Shown: piece by piece, positions 51,438 to 60,390 of the stretch
How the letters are laid out: every line of letters starts with the position of its first letter
Position numbering within the stretch: position 1 is the stretch's first letter
Assembly: GCA_023400405.1 (NCBI GenBank)
Contig: JAEXFD010000013.1
Location: forward strand, 62,001 to 126,000
Length of the DNA stretch: 64,000 nt
Direction of reading: 5' to 3'
DNA from: Pseudomonadota bacterium
GTDB lineage: Bacteria; Pseudomonadota; Alphaproteobacteria; Sphingomonadales; Sphingomonadaceae
Made by a program: the position numbers and the translations under genes
Notes under the pieces: model-generated
What the model was told of the DNA's origin: nothing
The model's database searches: none
Seen by the model: only the letters and a program-made list of their open reading frames with translations

Positions 51438-52544
51438 TCAGGCCAGAAGGGCGTCGAGGCTACGTTCCCACTGGTCGAAAAAGCCTTCCGGCCAGAAGGA
51501 GAGGCGCCCATCCCCGTTTATCTCCGGGGTGACGTGGTATGCTGAACCGCCAGGGTGCCGCGAGAAGAAGTGGAGGCGCACATCGGGAGTCCGAAGCCGA
51601 CCTTCCTTCACGGCAAGGCGAATTCCGTTCAGCACGTGATCGCTGTGGGTTTCGACGACGACCTGTGCCCCATTGCCGGCCGTGAGAGCGAGAAGGCGCC
51701 CGAGCGCCGCCTGCCCGCGCGGATGTAGCTGAGCCTCCGGGTTCTCGATCACGACCAGATCGCCGGCCTGCGCAGCGAGGCAGGCTGTCACGACGGGCAA
51801 CGCGTGCGTCAGTCCGAAGCCGACATTCGTTGGGCGAAGCGCCTCGCCGAACGACGACTTGCCTTCTTGGAAGCTATATTCGAGGCGGGTCATGTCGGTC
51901 ATGGAGACGTTAGCGGACTTGACCCGCACGCCCGGACTGAATTCGCGAAGCCACGCATTAACCTGCGAGTTGAGGGTCGGGCCAGTCTCGCTTGCATGGC
52001 GCAGCAGCTCGGCTACCCTGAACTCATCACCGAAGGCGAGTAGGAAGTGCGCGGTGTATTCCCCGCGCGGCCCTAGCGTCCGAGCATTCGCGATTGCGTG
52101 CCGAGAGCGCGGAAATATCACGGAAGGCACGATCCGGTCGGCGCGGAGCAGATTGAAACCTGGCCTGAAGAGGTTGAGTTCAGAGATCTCGTCGTGCCCC
52201 GGGCTATTACTGCACGAAAGCACATCGGCATCGGGGCTCACCGCCGCGGACCAGGTTCGCTTCCCACCCGACCGTATTCCGAGTTCGATCGAGACTCCCT
52301 GTTCCTCGAAATACTGGTGCAGCAGGTCCTTACCCGTGCCGATTTCCACGAGAGGACCGTTGAGAAGAAGCTCGCCGCCCGCCAGCGCGCCTCCATCATT
52401 GGACTGTCGCAGTAGGCCGAGGGCCTGCACGACGGAGCTCTTGCCCGAGCCGTTCAAACCGGACAGGAGCGTGAGCGCACCCATCTCAAGGTCCAAGTCT
52501 CGAAAGGCCTTGAAGTTGACTAGCCGGACCGCATCAACGTGCAC
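51438..52544 (-). CDS. DUF3696-type AAA ATPase (ABC/OLD-like)
   Basis: The 368-residue protein has Walker A GLNGSGKSS (29-37), a signature-like region, Walker B LVVIENPEAQLHPRGQ (about 262-277) and the H-loop VVVETHSDHVLNGIRLAV. The DUF3696 C-terminal strand follows. Such ATPases resemble RecF/OLD proteins used in phage defence. It overlaps the DUF262 gene by 11 bp and precedes the unknown gene by one base, so the three form a unit. Confidence 0.88.
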   Translation of the reverse strand: MHVDAVRLVNFKAFRDLDLEMGALTLLSGLNGSGKSSVVQALGLLRQSNDGGALAGGELLLNGPLVEIGTGKDLLHQYFEEQGVSIELGIRSGGKRTWSAAVSPDADVLSCSNSPGHDEISELNLFRPGFNLLRADRIVPSVIFPRSRHAIANARTLGPRGEYTAHFLLAFGDEFRVAELLRHASETGPTLNSQVNAWLREFSPGVRVKSANVSMTDMTRLEYSFQEGKSSFGEALRPTNVGFGLTHALPVVTACLAAQAGDLVVIENPEAQLHPRGQAALGRLLALTAGNGAQVVVETHSDHVLNGIRLAVKEGRLRTPDVRLHFFSRHPGGSAYHVTPEINGDGRLSFWPEGFFDQWERSLDALLA

Positions 52545-54213
52545 GGATCACCTCCGAAAAGAGTTGGCGGACGTCGTGGAAGCGTCGCCGAACTTTCGCC
52601 ACGTCGGACGTGCCCTGCGTGATGGCGGCGTCGAACTGCCTGTCGGCGCAAAGCGTCATCAGGTCAGCGCGTACTCGCGCCCCTTCCTCTATCAAAAGTT
52701 CACGCTCGCGCGGTCCGAGCTCTGCTAGATTGACCGCGATCGTCTCAAAGAGGCCTTTATTGATCGGGTGGCGCCAATCCTCGCCGCTATGCCGCTTCCG
52801 GAAGGCGTCGTTGCCGAAGATTGCCGTGGCGGCGCCCATAGCTTCTATGAATTCAATCCTAAGGTCATCTAACTCATGGTCCTCTAGCTCGTTGATTAGC
52901 GACATCGCGTTCAGGAGGAAGCCATCCATGTCGCTCTGCCGATAGCCCGCCGAACCGAGCACACGGAAAGCTAAGAAGCGCAGGACTAGTTCGCGGTCCG
53001 CCATCCGAGTCGGACTGACGCTGGCATCGGTTGCAGTGACGAATGCTTCGGAAGACGCCAGCTCGCGAACGAATTCTCTAGCCTGGCCGGGCGTGATGGC
53101 ATGTCTGAGCTCCTGATTTGTAAGCTGCACCCCGCCGCTGTTGATCCGCGCGAAGATGTTGAGCTTGACCTCGGGCGGCGTCTGCTTGCGGATCACGTTG
53201 ATGACGAGCTCCGTCTCAAGAAGCCTCAGCTGCAGCCGCTCGCTCAACTGCTCGAAGGTGAGCCCGTCGTACTCGCGAAGATACTCCAGCGACGTGAGCC
53301 GCAGCGGAGCCGCCCCGACCGTGCGCGGCCGAATGAACTTTGCAATGCTCGTTAGGCGTTGAATGCCGTCGACGATCTCCCATCGATCTTCGTCATCCTC
53401 GGCAGCGTAGAGAACGGGAAGTGGAATACGAAGTAGCATGGATTCTATAAGGCGGCTCTGCCGACGCTCGTTCCAAATGCCCATGCGCCGTTGAAAGTCG
53501 GGCTGTAGGTCAATCATGTTACGCGCCACTCTGCGCAGGAGCAGGTCGACCGACAGGGACTTCGTGTCCATCTGAATCGTCTCAGGATCAAACGGCGTGC
53601 CAATTCGTCCGACGTCTGGGTCACGCTCCTCCTCAATTCCAAACAGATCCGGCTGCGAATTGGGCAAACCGAAACGGATCGGCAGCTCCTCTTCAGGTAG
53701 CCACTCGTCGGGGCGGAAGGCCTTTGCGGGATCTGCGAGCTGACGGGCAAACGGCCTGATTGTCTCATCGTCCTCCGCAAGCATCGCCAGCATCTCGTTG
53801 CGGAGCTGCCGACGGAGAGCTGGCGAAAGCCAAGGCTCCACGTACCGATCCGCCACTATCATGTCATCGAAGGAGGAAAGGAATTGCGTCCTGCCGCCCG
53901 GCTTCTCGTCCGGGAAGTCAGCAGCGGTCAACTCGCGGCCGTCTCGGACAAACGTCCAGAGGCCGTCCACGCTTAGATGCCAAAGCGGACGCCACGCCTG
54001 CCCCGATCGAGTTGGATGGACTACCTCAACGTAACGACGGAATCTGTTCTCAATCGCGCGCGCGTCAAGTCCGACTGCGGCACGCCCGCGCTCATCCGCG
54101 AGATCTATCGCGCTTATCACGCAGACGGGTTTAAAGAACCGAGCGCGGTGCGCTCGGTGGCTCCGGATCGAAGCGACGAGATCTTTCCATGTTGGGTCAG
54201 TTGGCGGCAGCAT
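52534..54213 (-). CDS. DUF262 protein with extra N-terminal domain
   Basis: The 559-residue protein has a DUF262 (ParB/GmrS-like) domain at about 215-480: LQPDFQRRMGIWNERRQSRLIESMLLRIPLP and WEIVDGIQRLTSI (Asp282-Arg286). Residues 1-150 form another domain (FFKPVCVISAIDLAD, PTRSGQAWRPLWHLSVDGLW, LRNEMLAML) that resembles the N-terminal domain of some HNH/McrA-type restriction enzymes, including phosphorothioate-dependent ones. SspE, the known partner of SspABCD, also uses DUF262. It is a strong candidate restriction component here. Confidence 0.82.
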   Translation of the reverse strand: MLPPTDPTWKDLVASIRSHRAHRARFFKPVCVISAIDLADERGRAAVGLDARAIENRFRRYVEVVHPTRSGQAWRPLWHLSVDGLWTFVRDGRELTAADFPDEKPGGRTQFLSSFDDMIVADRYVEPWLSPALRRQLRNEMLAMLAEDDETIRPFARQLADPAKAFRPDEWLPEEELPIRFGLPNSQPDLFGIEEERDPDVGRIGTPFDPETIQMDTKSLSVDLLLRRVARNMIDLQPDFQRRMGIWNERRQSRLIESMLLRIPLPVLYAAEDDEDRWEIVDGIQRLTSIAKFIRPRTVGAAPLRLTSLEYLREYDGLTFEQLSERLQLRLLETELVINVIRKQTPPEVKLNIFARINSGGVQLTNQELRHAITPGQAREFVRELASSEAFVTATDASVSPTRMADRELVLRFLAFRVLGSAGYRQSDMDGFLLNAMSLINELEDHELDDLRIEFIEAMGAATAIFGNDAFRKRHSGEDWRHPINKGLFETIAVNLAELGPRERELLIEEGARVRADLMTLCADRQFDAAITQGTSDVAKVRRRFHDVRQLFSEVIRAR

Positions 54214-54397
54214 TTCCGCAACCCTCTACGACAATGCACGCCGTTGCGCGAACGAAAGCTTGTGTGTCGGTGTGAAGACGGATCATCTCCGAACCGTTCG
54301 AACCAATGAGTAGGTAAGGTGGTGAACCCGAGATGGAGACAGTGGCCGACGCCCGCTTAAATGCTCTGGAGGGGTTTGCGCATCGAGCTGAAAGTCA

Positions 54398-55321
54398 TCA
54401 GGCAGCCGCGCTGCGCTCGAGTGCGGCGAGATGTTCCTCACACACGAGTTGAACGATGCGGCCCAAACCATCGACGCGCTCTCCGAGCCAAGCCAGCTCC
54501 TCGGCACTAATGCGATAGTGCTTGGAGTAGCGCGCCTTGACGTAAGCCTCCTTCAGCTTTTCAAATCGAGCCCTGTCCACGCGGGTATCGCGCGGCCAAA
54601 CATCGATCAGGCGCGGGTCAATCCTCTCAGCTTGGGTACGGAGGAAGCCAAGATTGTGCACGTGTGGCGTGTAGAAGGTGCAGACCAGCAAGACGCAGTG
54701 GTAGTAGCTCTCAGTCGCCTGATGAAGGAGGAAGGCGGCCTTCTTGTTCCAGCCGCGATTGCCGCTGAATTGCGCAGTGGCGAAAAACTGCTCGCCGCTC
54801 GGCAACCACTCCTCAAAATACTCCTTCGCCATAGCCAGCGCCTGCTGCGGCGTCTTCGGCTTGGGCTCGTGCAGCTCGGTGCTGTCGCTCTCGTAGAGCG
54901 CGATCCCATCGCGCGCGACATCCATGAAGAAATAGCGGCCATGCGCGAGCCCATCGTTCACCTCACGCAGCGTGTGGACGATGAGATTCACTGGCGTGCG
55001 CAGCGTCTTGGTCACCGCCAGCTCGCGGTTGAGCCGCTCTTCGGCCGTCGTCCAGAACTGGGCGCGATCGGTGAGCTTCTCGTTGTTGACGATGATCAAC
55101 AGGTCGAAGTCGGATTGATAGCCCTTGGCGGTGTGCGGCTCGTCGACCCAGCCGCCGCGCGCATAGCTGCCATAGAGGATCACCTTGAGGATGCGCGCCT
55201 GGCGCTTCCACTCCGCGGTGGAGAGCGCGACCGCGTCGCGGAATTCCTCGAACAGGATCTGCACCACGCGCTCGAGCTCGCGCTGCTTGGCGGGCGGCAG
55301 GTGATCGAGATCGGTACGCAT
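54398..55321 (-). CDS. Nucleotidyltransferase-HEPN fusion protein
   Basis: The 307-residue protein has an MNT-type nucleotidyltransferase domain (about 20-135; GSYARG at 51-56, with Asp71 and Asp73 in SDFDLLI) and a C-terminal HEPN-like domain (about 160-300; KKAAFLLHQATESYYHCVLLV, RYSKHYR). Known MNT/HEPN pairs act as toxin-antitoxin systems in which the MNT part AMPylates HEPN; here both are in one chain. Its start overlaps the upstream sigma-like gene by one base. Confidence 0.85.
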   Translation of the reverse strand: MRTDLDHLPPAKQRELERVVQILFEEFRDAVALSTAEWKRQARILKVILYGSYARGGWVDEPHTAKGYQSDFDLLIIVNNEKLTDRAQFWTTAEERLNRELAVTKTLRTPVNLIVHTLREVNDGLAHGRYFFMDVARDGIALYESDSTELHEPKPKTPQQALAMAKEYFEEWLPSGEQFFATAQFSGNRGWNKKAAFLLHQATESYYHCVLLVCTFYTPHVHNLGFLRTQAERIDPRLIDVWPRDTRVDRARFEKLKEAYVKARYSKHYRISAEELAWLGERVDGLGRIVQLVCEEHLAALERSAAA

Positions 55322-55623
55322 CAGCGCGACCCTAGCCAGCGCAGGAGGCGATGCAACCGGTTGGTGCGGCGCTTTGCGCCGGAACCGACCCGATTGCGGG
55401 CGCGGGAGGCCATGTCCAGGTGGCGGCGGATCGAGAGCAGCGCCGAGGCGAGCTGGCGCTCGACGTCCGCGATGCCGATGCCGAGCCGTTCGGCGATCTC
55501 AGGGTAATCGAGCCCGTCCACCGCGCAGAGCTGGAACACGGCACGTTCCAGCGGCTCCAGCTCGCGGAGCGCGGCGATGAGTGCATGCGGGTCGGTTGTC
55601 GCGATGACAGGGTGCCGAGACAT
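55321..55623 (-). CDS. Sigma-region-4-only small protein
   Basis: The 100-residue protein has a sigma-70 region 4-like HTH (about 15-70; ALRELEPLERAVFQLCAVDGLDYPEIAERLGIGIADVERQLASALLSI) and an Arg-rich tail, but no region 2, so it cannot act as a full sigma factor. It is coupled to the nucleotidyltransferase-HEPN gene (TGATG overlap), suggesting it regulates or partners it. Confidence 0.8.
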   Translation of the reverse strand: MSRHPVIATTDPHALIAALRELEPLERAVFQLCAVDGLDYPEIAERLGIGIADVERQLASALLSIRRHLDMASRARNRVGSGAKRRTNRLHRLLRWLGSR

Positions 55624-56034
55624 AAGGTCGCTCCTCCAGGCCGGCCAATCGGGGCCGGCGGCGGCGCACACCGGGCGCGCGGGGAGCGGTGGCCCGCACC
55701 GCAGGGCGAAGCGCCAGCGGAGCACCCGGCCCGGCCGGGTTGCGGGCCAGTGCGGCGCGCCCGACAAGCCGCGCCCGGTCCCGGCCGGCTCGGAGGAGCC
55801 ATGGTCCGGCACCCTCCAGGCGGGTGTTGCAAGGACCTGCGAAGTGACGCAGACTCGCACGTGCAGCGGGGCAATGCCGGCAGTCCGCTGCGGATTTGAC
55901 CGCCAGGCATCAAGCACGCCCGCCCGACCCGGCCGGGCGCCATTCCCGAGGCAATGCCCGGCGCGAGACAGGCTCTCGTGCGATCGTGTTTCCATGTCCG
56001 CGTGCTGCGCGGCGGCCGCTGCTTGCAGTAACGC
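55624..56034. other. Divergent gap, sigma-like gene / ECF sigma
   Basis: About 410 bp of GC-rich sequence with no supported gene. Promoters for both divergent operons should be here; no clear -35/-10 or dyad was found. Confidence 0.45.
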
Positions 56035-56574
56035 ATGCGGCGGCCCGGCGACGACCCCTGCGAGGCGCCCGAGCGCGACGGCCCCGGCCAGCCGCGCCTC
56101 GACGACCTGTACCGCGAGCAGGCGCCTCGCCTGCGGCGCTGGCTCGACGCGCGCCTGCGCTCGCGCGAGGAAGCGAACGATATGGTGCAGGATGCCTTCG
56201 CGCGGCTGGTCGGTTCGGATACCCGCGACGAGCTTCGGCAGCCCGAGGCGTTCCTCAACCGGATCGTGCGCAACCTGCTGATCGACCGGTCGCGCCGCCT
56301 CGCCAACCGCACGCCGCATGTCCCGATCGACGAGACGAACGCCCCGGCCGCGCGGGCGACCCAGGAAGACGGAATCGAGGTTTCACAGATGCGGGAACGC
56401 TATCGATCGGCGGTGGCCGCATTGCCGCCGCGCACGCGCGAGGTGTTCGTGCTGCACCGGGTCGAGGGTCTGGGCTACAAGGAGATCGCGACTCAGCTCG
56501 GCATCAGCGTCCGCACCGTCGAATGGCATATGGGCGAAGCGCTGCTGAGGATCGGCAGGGACCTGAGGCAATGA
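56035..56574 (+). CDS. ECF sigma factor (FecI-like)
   Basis: The 179-residue protein has region 2 (about 25-90; DLYREQAPRLRRWLDARLRSREEANDMVQDAFARL, then EAFLNRIVRNLLIDRSRR) and region 4 (about 120-175; LPPRTREVFVLHRVEGLGYKEIATQLGISVRTVEWHMGEALLRI). Its stop overlaps the FecR start by ATGA. FecI-type factors direct TonB-receptor genes; no receptor follows this pair, so its target lies elsewhere or is the halogenase cluster. Confidence 0.92.
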   Translation: MRRPGDDPCEAPERDGPGQPRLDDLYREQAPRLRRWLDARLRSREEANDMVQDAFARLVGSDTRDELRQPEAFLNRIVRNLLIDRSRRLANRTPHVPIDETNAPAARATQEDGIEVSQMRERYRSAVAALPPRTREVFVLHRVEGLGYKEIATQLGISVRTVEWHMGEALLRIGRDLRQ

Positions 56575-57674
56575 GCATCCCAGAAGACCAGAGGGAGGAA
56601 GGCGACGACGCGCTCGCTCGCGAGGCTGCGCACTGGTTCGCGAGGCTGCGCGGTCCCGACGCCGAAACCATCCGCGCCGAATTCGAGGCCTGGCTCGCCC
56701 GGGGGCCGCAGCACCGGGCCGCCTATAATGACGCCGCCGAGGTGTTTGCGATGGGCAAGGTGCTCGCCGAGCCCGGCGAGCCTGCTCCCGCGCCCGCGCC
56801 CCAGCTCTCGCCACCGCCCGAGCGTTCCCGGCGCGGGAGCTTCGGCGCGGTGGCACTGGCCACGGTGGCAGCCTGCGGGGTCGGGGTCGGCGCATGGGTC
56901 GTCACGCACAAGCCGTGGCCCGGCGCGGACCGGAGCGAGGCCATCGCTGCGGCGGAAGACCATCGGCGGATTTCCACGCTCGGCGGCGCAGCGAGCCTGG
57001 TGCGGCTCGCCGACGGCTCGACACTCCGCCTCGGCGCCGGAACGATCCTGGACATCGACCTGGACGGCCGGCAGCGGCGGCTGAGGCTGTTGCAAGGACA
57101 GGCGCGTTTCGAAGTCGCGCACGAGCCGCGCCCCTTCATCGTCTATGCCGGCGGGGGGAGCGTCACGGCCCGCGGCACGGTCTTCGAGATCGCCTTGGCG
57201 CATTCGGGCAAGGTCGCCGTGCGATTGCTCCAGGGCGCGGTCGACGTCGCGATGCCACGCCAGGCACCGAGCGGGCCGCCGGCGACACGCCGGCTGAAGG
57301 CCGGCGAAGGCCTCTCGTTCACGGCGCAGCCGGAAGTCCGCATGCCCATCGGCGCGGCCACCGGAGCGACGGACGCCCCCTCGGCCGCCGCGCGCGATTT
57401 CGACGGAACGCCGGTTGCGGAACTGGTGGCCCTCGCCAACCGAGGAGCCGCGCGTCCGATCCGACTGGCGGACGCATGGCTTGCGCAAGAGCGCGTGTCC
57501 GGACGGTTCCGCATCGACGACACGGAGCTGCTCGCCCGGCGGCTCGGCACGCTGTTCGGCACGGGAGTCGACCTCGGCCGGCCGCGTGAGATCCTCCTGG
57601 AAGGCGAGCCCGGTCCACGGGGCGAGGCGCCGCCTCGCCAAGAGCGCCCGGCCCCGGCGGGCATTCACGACTAG
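56571..57674 (+). CDS. FecR-family anti-sigma/sigma regulator
   Basis: The 367-residue protein has a short cytoplasmic N-terminus with the FecR pattern (EAAHWFARLRGP...FEAWLARGPQHRAAYNDA), one membrane helix (about 88-108) and a periplasmic FecR domain (about 130-260; LADGSTLRLGAGTILDID, QARFEVAHEPRPFIVYAGGGSVTARGTVFEIA). It should transmit a receptor signal to the coupled sigma factor. No receptor gene follows. Confidence 0.9.
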   Translation: MSIPEDQREEGDDALAREAAHWFARLRGPDAETIRAEFEAWLARGPQHRAAYNDAAEVFAMGKVLAEPGEPAPAPAPQLSPPPERSRRGSFGAVALATVAACGVGVGAWVVTHKPWPGADRSEAIAAAEDHRRISTLGGAASLVRLADGSTLRLGAGTILDIDLDGRQRRLRLLQGQARFEVAHEPRPFIVYAGGGSVTARGTVFEIALAHSGKVAVRLLQGAVDVAMPRQAPSGPPATRRLKAGEGLSFTAQPEVRMPIGAATGATDAPSAAARDFDGTPVAELVALANRGAARPIRLADAWLAQERVSGRFRIDDTELLARRLGTLFGTGVDLGRPREILLEGEPGPRGEAPPRQERPAPAGIHD

Positions 57675-58339
57675 AAGCCCGGTCGGATGCTGCCTGCGCG
57701 AGCCGCCCCTCAGTCATCCGCGCAGCGAGCGGCGTGAGGGAGCGCGGTGGCGGCCATCTTCCTCTAAGCGAACGACGAGCCGCGTTGTAGTTGTACCCCA
57801 ATCGGTTCGCGGCGCGGTCTCCGGCCTGAGTAATGCCCTCGGTTCGGCACGAGCGACGAGCGGTAGCGGGGTGTAATCAACTAGCTTGTCGATCCGCTTC
57901 GGCAAGATCAGCTCAGATCCTGAACTTCCTGATCCGCCCGGTGATCTGAACATTCCGCAATGTTGGACAGTCGCCGGCTGAATCAGCATATGTTCGCGCG
58001 AACGAACCCCTAAATTCGCGAAGTCGATAAGAATGGCGAACTGCGGCGCACCCTGATCGGCTTCGACGCCGTTTCGCAGCCACTTTCCGTACGGACCATC
58101 ATCGGTGAGCATCGGTTCGCCACCAAAATGGTCCTAATTGATCGGCGCAACAACCGCAGGCTGAGCCGATTTGACAAAAATATATATACGACTCGCTTCA
58201 GATGAAGTATGAGTATCGCGACTCGATGCTGTTAATCGCAATAGTTCTGCGACACGGCGAGAGATCCGGTAAACCATCATCTGAAAATGCTAGTTAGTCT
58301 GATTGCGAATGATTTGTCTCGTATTCTAGCGGGGTGAAC
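57675..58339. other. Gap before the halogenase gene
   Basis: About 665 bp, AT-rich near 58170-58300 (TTGACAAAAATATATATACG). Frames on either strand are not convincing except a 31-codon frame at 58202. It must hold the halogenase-cluster promoter. It also sits where the first FecR gene would normally be followed by a receptor gene. Confidence 0.45.
58202..58297 (+). CDS. Possible 31-residue peptide upstream of halogenase
   Basis: A short frame starting MKYEYRDSMLLIAIVLR and ending SSENAS, 42 bp before the halogenase start. No ribosome site is clear. It could be a chance frame; it is noted because modified-peptide clusters often start with a short precursor. Its content (no Cys, Trp or multiple Tyr in the core) does not strongly support that. 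Confidence 0.15.
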   Translation: MKYEYRDSMLLIAIVLRHGERSGKPSSENAS

Positions 58340-59989
58340 ATGACTCGCGCGCGAGAATCCGTTGACAGGACGGCTGATGTCGTCCTGATCATAGGGGCGG
58401 GACTTGCCGGGTGGCTGGCAGCGCTCGCCGCCAAAGCAGCGATGCCCTCGAATACGCAAGTAATAGTCGTCGCGTCTGCGACGCGGCCGGTGATTGGTGT
58501 GGGCGAGAGCTCCACAGGAGCCTTCACGCAATTTCTCATCGATCATGATATCGCCACGCAGGACTTCGTCCGCGCGGCCGGTGCGACGTTCAAGCTCGGC
58601 GTCGAGCTGGTTGGCTGGAGGCGGTCCGGCCATAGCGTGTTTGCGCCGCTCGACAATCCCGACGCCATGGTGGGATTCCAGCCGTATGAAGGAACCTGCC
58701 TCAGTCAGCACGCAGCGCTGGCGGATGGTTGCGCGGTGGCGCAAGCCCATCTCCACTATTGGCTCGCTCGCCGGAACCGGGTTCCCGCGAAGTGCACGGA
58801 GGGTGAAATCGACTTGCTGGGCACCCATGCCTGGCATTTCGACGCCGGCCGTGCAGCCGATTTCATTGCGCGGTGCGCTCGCGAACGTGGCGTCCGACTA
58901 ATCGAAGGCGACGTCGCCACGCTGTCGCGGAATGCGAACGGCGAGATTGAAGCAGTCATCTTGCGTGATGGCCGCAACCTCTTTGCGGATTTCGTTATCG
59001 ACTGTTCGGGCCAGCATCGGGTGCTGATCGATTCCGATCGCCCCGATTGGACTAGCCTCGCCAGCATATTGCCGGCGGACCGTGCCGTGGCGGGGACGAT
59101 GCCGCAGACGGGGATACCGGAGCCCTCCACCAGAGCCGTCGCCAAGGCGGCAGGGTGGATCTGGGAAATTCCGGCCGCCGGCCGGGTCGGCGTCGGATAC
59201 GTCCACGCATCCGCCCATGTTGATGAGGAAGAGGCATGGCGGACACTGGCGCGGCACGCCGGTGCCGATTTTCGGCCAGGTCCGTGCATCCGCTTCGAGC
59301 CAGGCTTCCGTCGCGCGCCTTGGCAAGCGAACGGCGTCGCGGTGGGCATGGCGGCGGGATTTCTGGAACCGCTCCAGGCGACGACACTCCACCTTACGGT
59401 CATTCAGATCCGCTGGGTCGTTGCGGCCCTGTGCGCCATCGCAGCAGGAGCGCCGGGAGGCAGCTGGGCAGCCCGGTACAATGCGTGGATGGTCGAGTAT
59501 CAGCAGGATCTCGCCGATTTCATCCTCCTCCACTATGCCGGGACGCGCGGAGGCAGCTTCTGGCAAAGTGCAGGGGACCGTGCCCGGTCGTGCGCACTCT
59601 TCCAATCGGTCCTTGAGTTTAATTTCGGCGCTGGCGGGGGACTCCTGCGGGGGCGTTCGGGCGCACTGTCGCCGAATCTCGTGCTCCCAGTGGCTGGAGG
59701 GCTCGGCCTGTTGCGGGCGACCCCGCCTGCGCTGTCCTCCGCGCAACGCCGCGCCGCGCGTGCGATGCGCGCGCTGCATCGGGAATATGCAGGGGCGGCG
59801 CTGGATCATGCGGAGGCCCTGGGTCTGCTCGGCAGCGAGCCTAACGAGAGCTGGAACACCAGAATGGGAGACATGACATGCACGACACCTCCGATCAGCC
59901 TACGATCGAGCTCTACATGTATTCGCTCAACCAGGAATTCCCTGCCGGCAAGGGCCATGAAACCTACCTCAAGCGCTATTCCGAACTGA
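58340..59989 (+). CDS. Flavin-dependent (tryptophan-type) halogenase
   Basis: The 549-residue frame has the FAD motif GAGLAGW (19-25), GVGES (53-57), the catalytic Lys85 in FKLGVEL, WIWEIP (the WxWxIP motif) and GFLEPLQATTLHL with the conserved Glu. These fit active flavin-dependent tryptophan-type halogenases, which need a reductase for FADH2 and chlorinate or brominate aromatic rings. The ATG at 58340 follows GGGGTG. The last 37 codons overlap the next gene and are Ser/Thr/Arg-rich, probably a run-on past the original end. Confidence 0.88.
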   Translation: MTRARESVDRTADVVLIIGAGLAGWLAALAAKAAMPSNTQVIVVASATRPVIGVGESSTGAFTQFLIDHDIATQDFVRAAGATFKLGVELVGWRRSGHSVFAPLDNPDAMVGFQPYEGTCLSQHAALADGCAVAQAHLHYWLARRNRVPAKCTEGEIDLLGTHAWHFDAGRAADFIARCARERGVRLIEGDVATLSRNANGEIEAVILRDGRNLFADFVIDCSGQHRVLIDSDRPDWTSLASILPADRAVAGTMPQTGIPEPSTRAVAKAAGWIWEIPAAGRVGVGYVHASAHVDEEEAWRTLARHAGADFRPGPCIRFEPGFRRAPWQANGVAVGMAAGFLEPLQATTLHLTVIQIRWVVAALCAIAAGAPGGSWAARYNAWMVEYQQDLADFILLHYAGTRGGSFWQSAGDRARSCALFQSVLEFNFGAGGGLLRGRSGALSPNLVLPVAGGLGLLRATPPALSSAQRRAARAMRALHREYAGAALDHAEALGLLGSEPNESWNTRMGDMTCTTPPISLRSSSTCIRSTRNSLPARAMKPTSSAIPN

Positions 59990-60390
59990 AGCCAGATTTG
60001 CGCGGCGAACTGAATGTCCATGCCTCGGTTGAATCCCAGATATATCGCACGGTGGCGACCGAAGGACTTCCGGTCACGCTTCCGGTCGACTGGTCCGCTC
60101 AATGGCTGGAAAATCGCTGGATCGAGAACCACACCAAAGCGGCCGGTATCGGCATTCGCGAGATTACCGATCCGCTGGCGAATGCCATCCTTCGTGAGGA
60201 AGAGTTCGGCGCCATCCTCTTCGAACCGACATCGGATCGCGTGTATAAGCTGAACAAGGCCGGCCTGGCCATGTTCAAGCGACTTCGCGAGGCGCGGAAG
60301 GACGGGCGCCATATCGACGAAGCGCATCTCGAAGAGGACGCGGCTGGCTTTCTCCGGTCGATGCGCGCCGCCGGGCTCATTCAGTCGTGA
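59878..60390 (+). CDS. Protein with C-terminal PqqD-like recognition domain
   Basis: The 170-residue protein has a 100-residue N-terminal part rich in Tyr, Trp and charged residues (LYMYSLNQEFPAGKG, ETYLKRYSELKPD, VDWSAQWLENRWIE) with no Cys. It ends in a PqqD-like RRE domain (about 108-168; FGAILFEPTSDRVYKLNKAGLAMFKRL). RRE domains bind peptide leaders for modification. GGGAG lies 7 bp before the ATG. It overlaps the halogenase by 112 bp and the radical SAM gene by GTGA. Confidence 0.75.
   Translation: MHDTSDQPTIELYMYSLNQEFPAGKGHETYLKRYSELKPDLRGELNVHASVESQIYRTVATEGLPVTLPVDWSAQWLENRWIENHTKAAGIGIREITDPLANAILREEEFGAILFEPTSDRVYKLNKAGLAMFKRLREARKDGRHIDEAHLEEDAAGFLRSMRAAGLIQS

Noticed and set aside
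55896..57674. A 592-codon frame suggesting a large fusion with FecR
   Set aside because: Only the part from 56571 is FecR; the earlier part is the sigma gene read in another frame.
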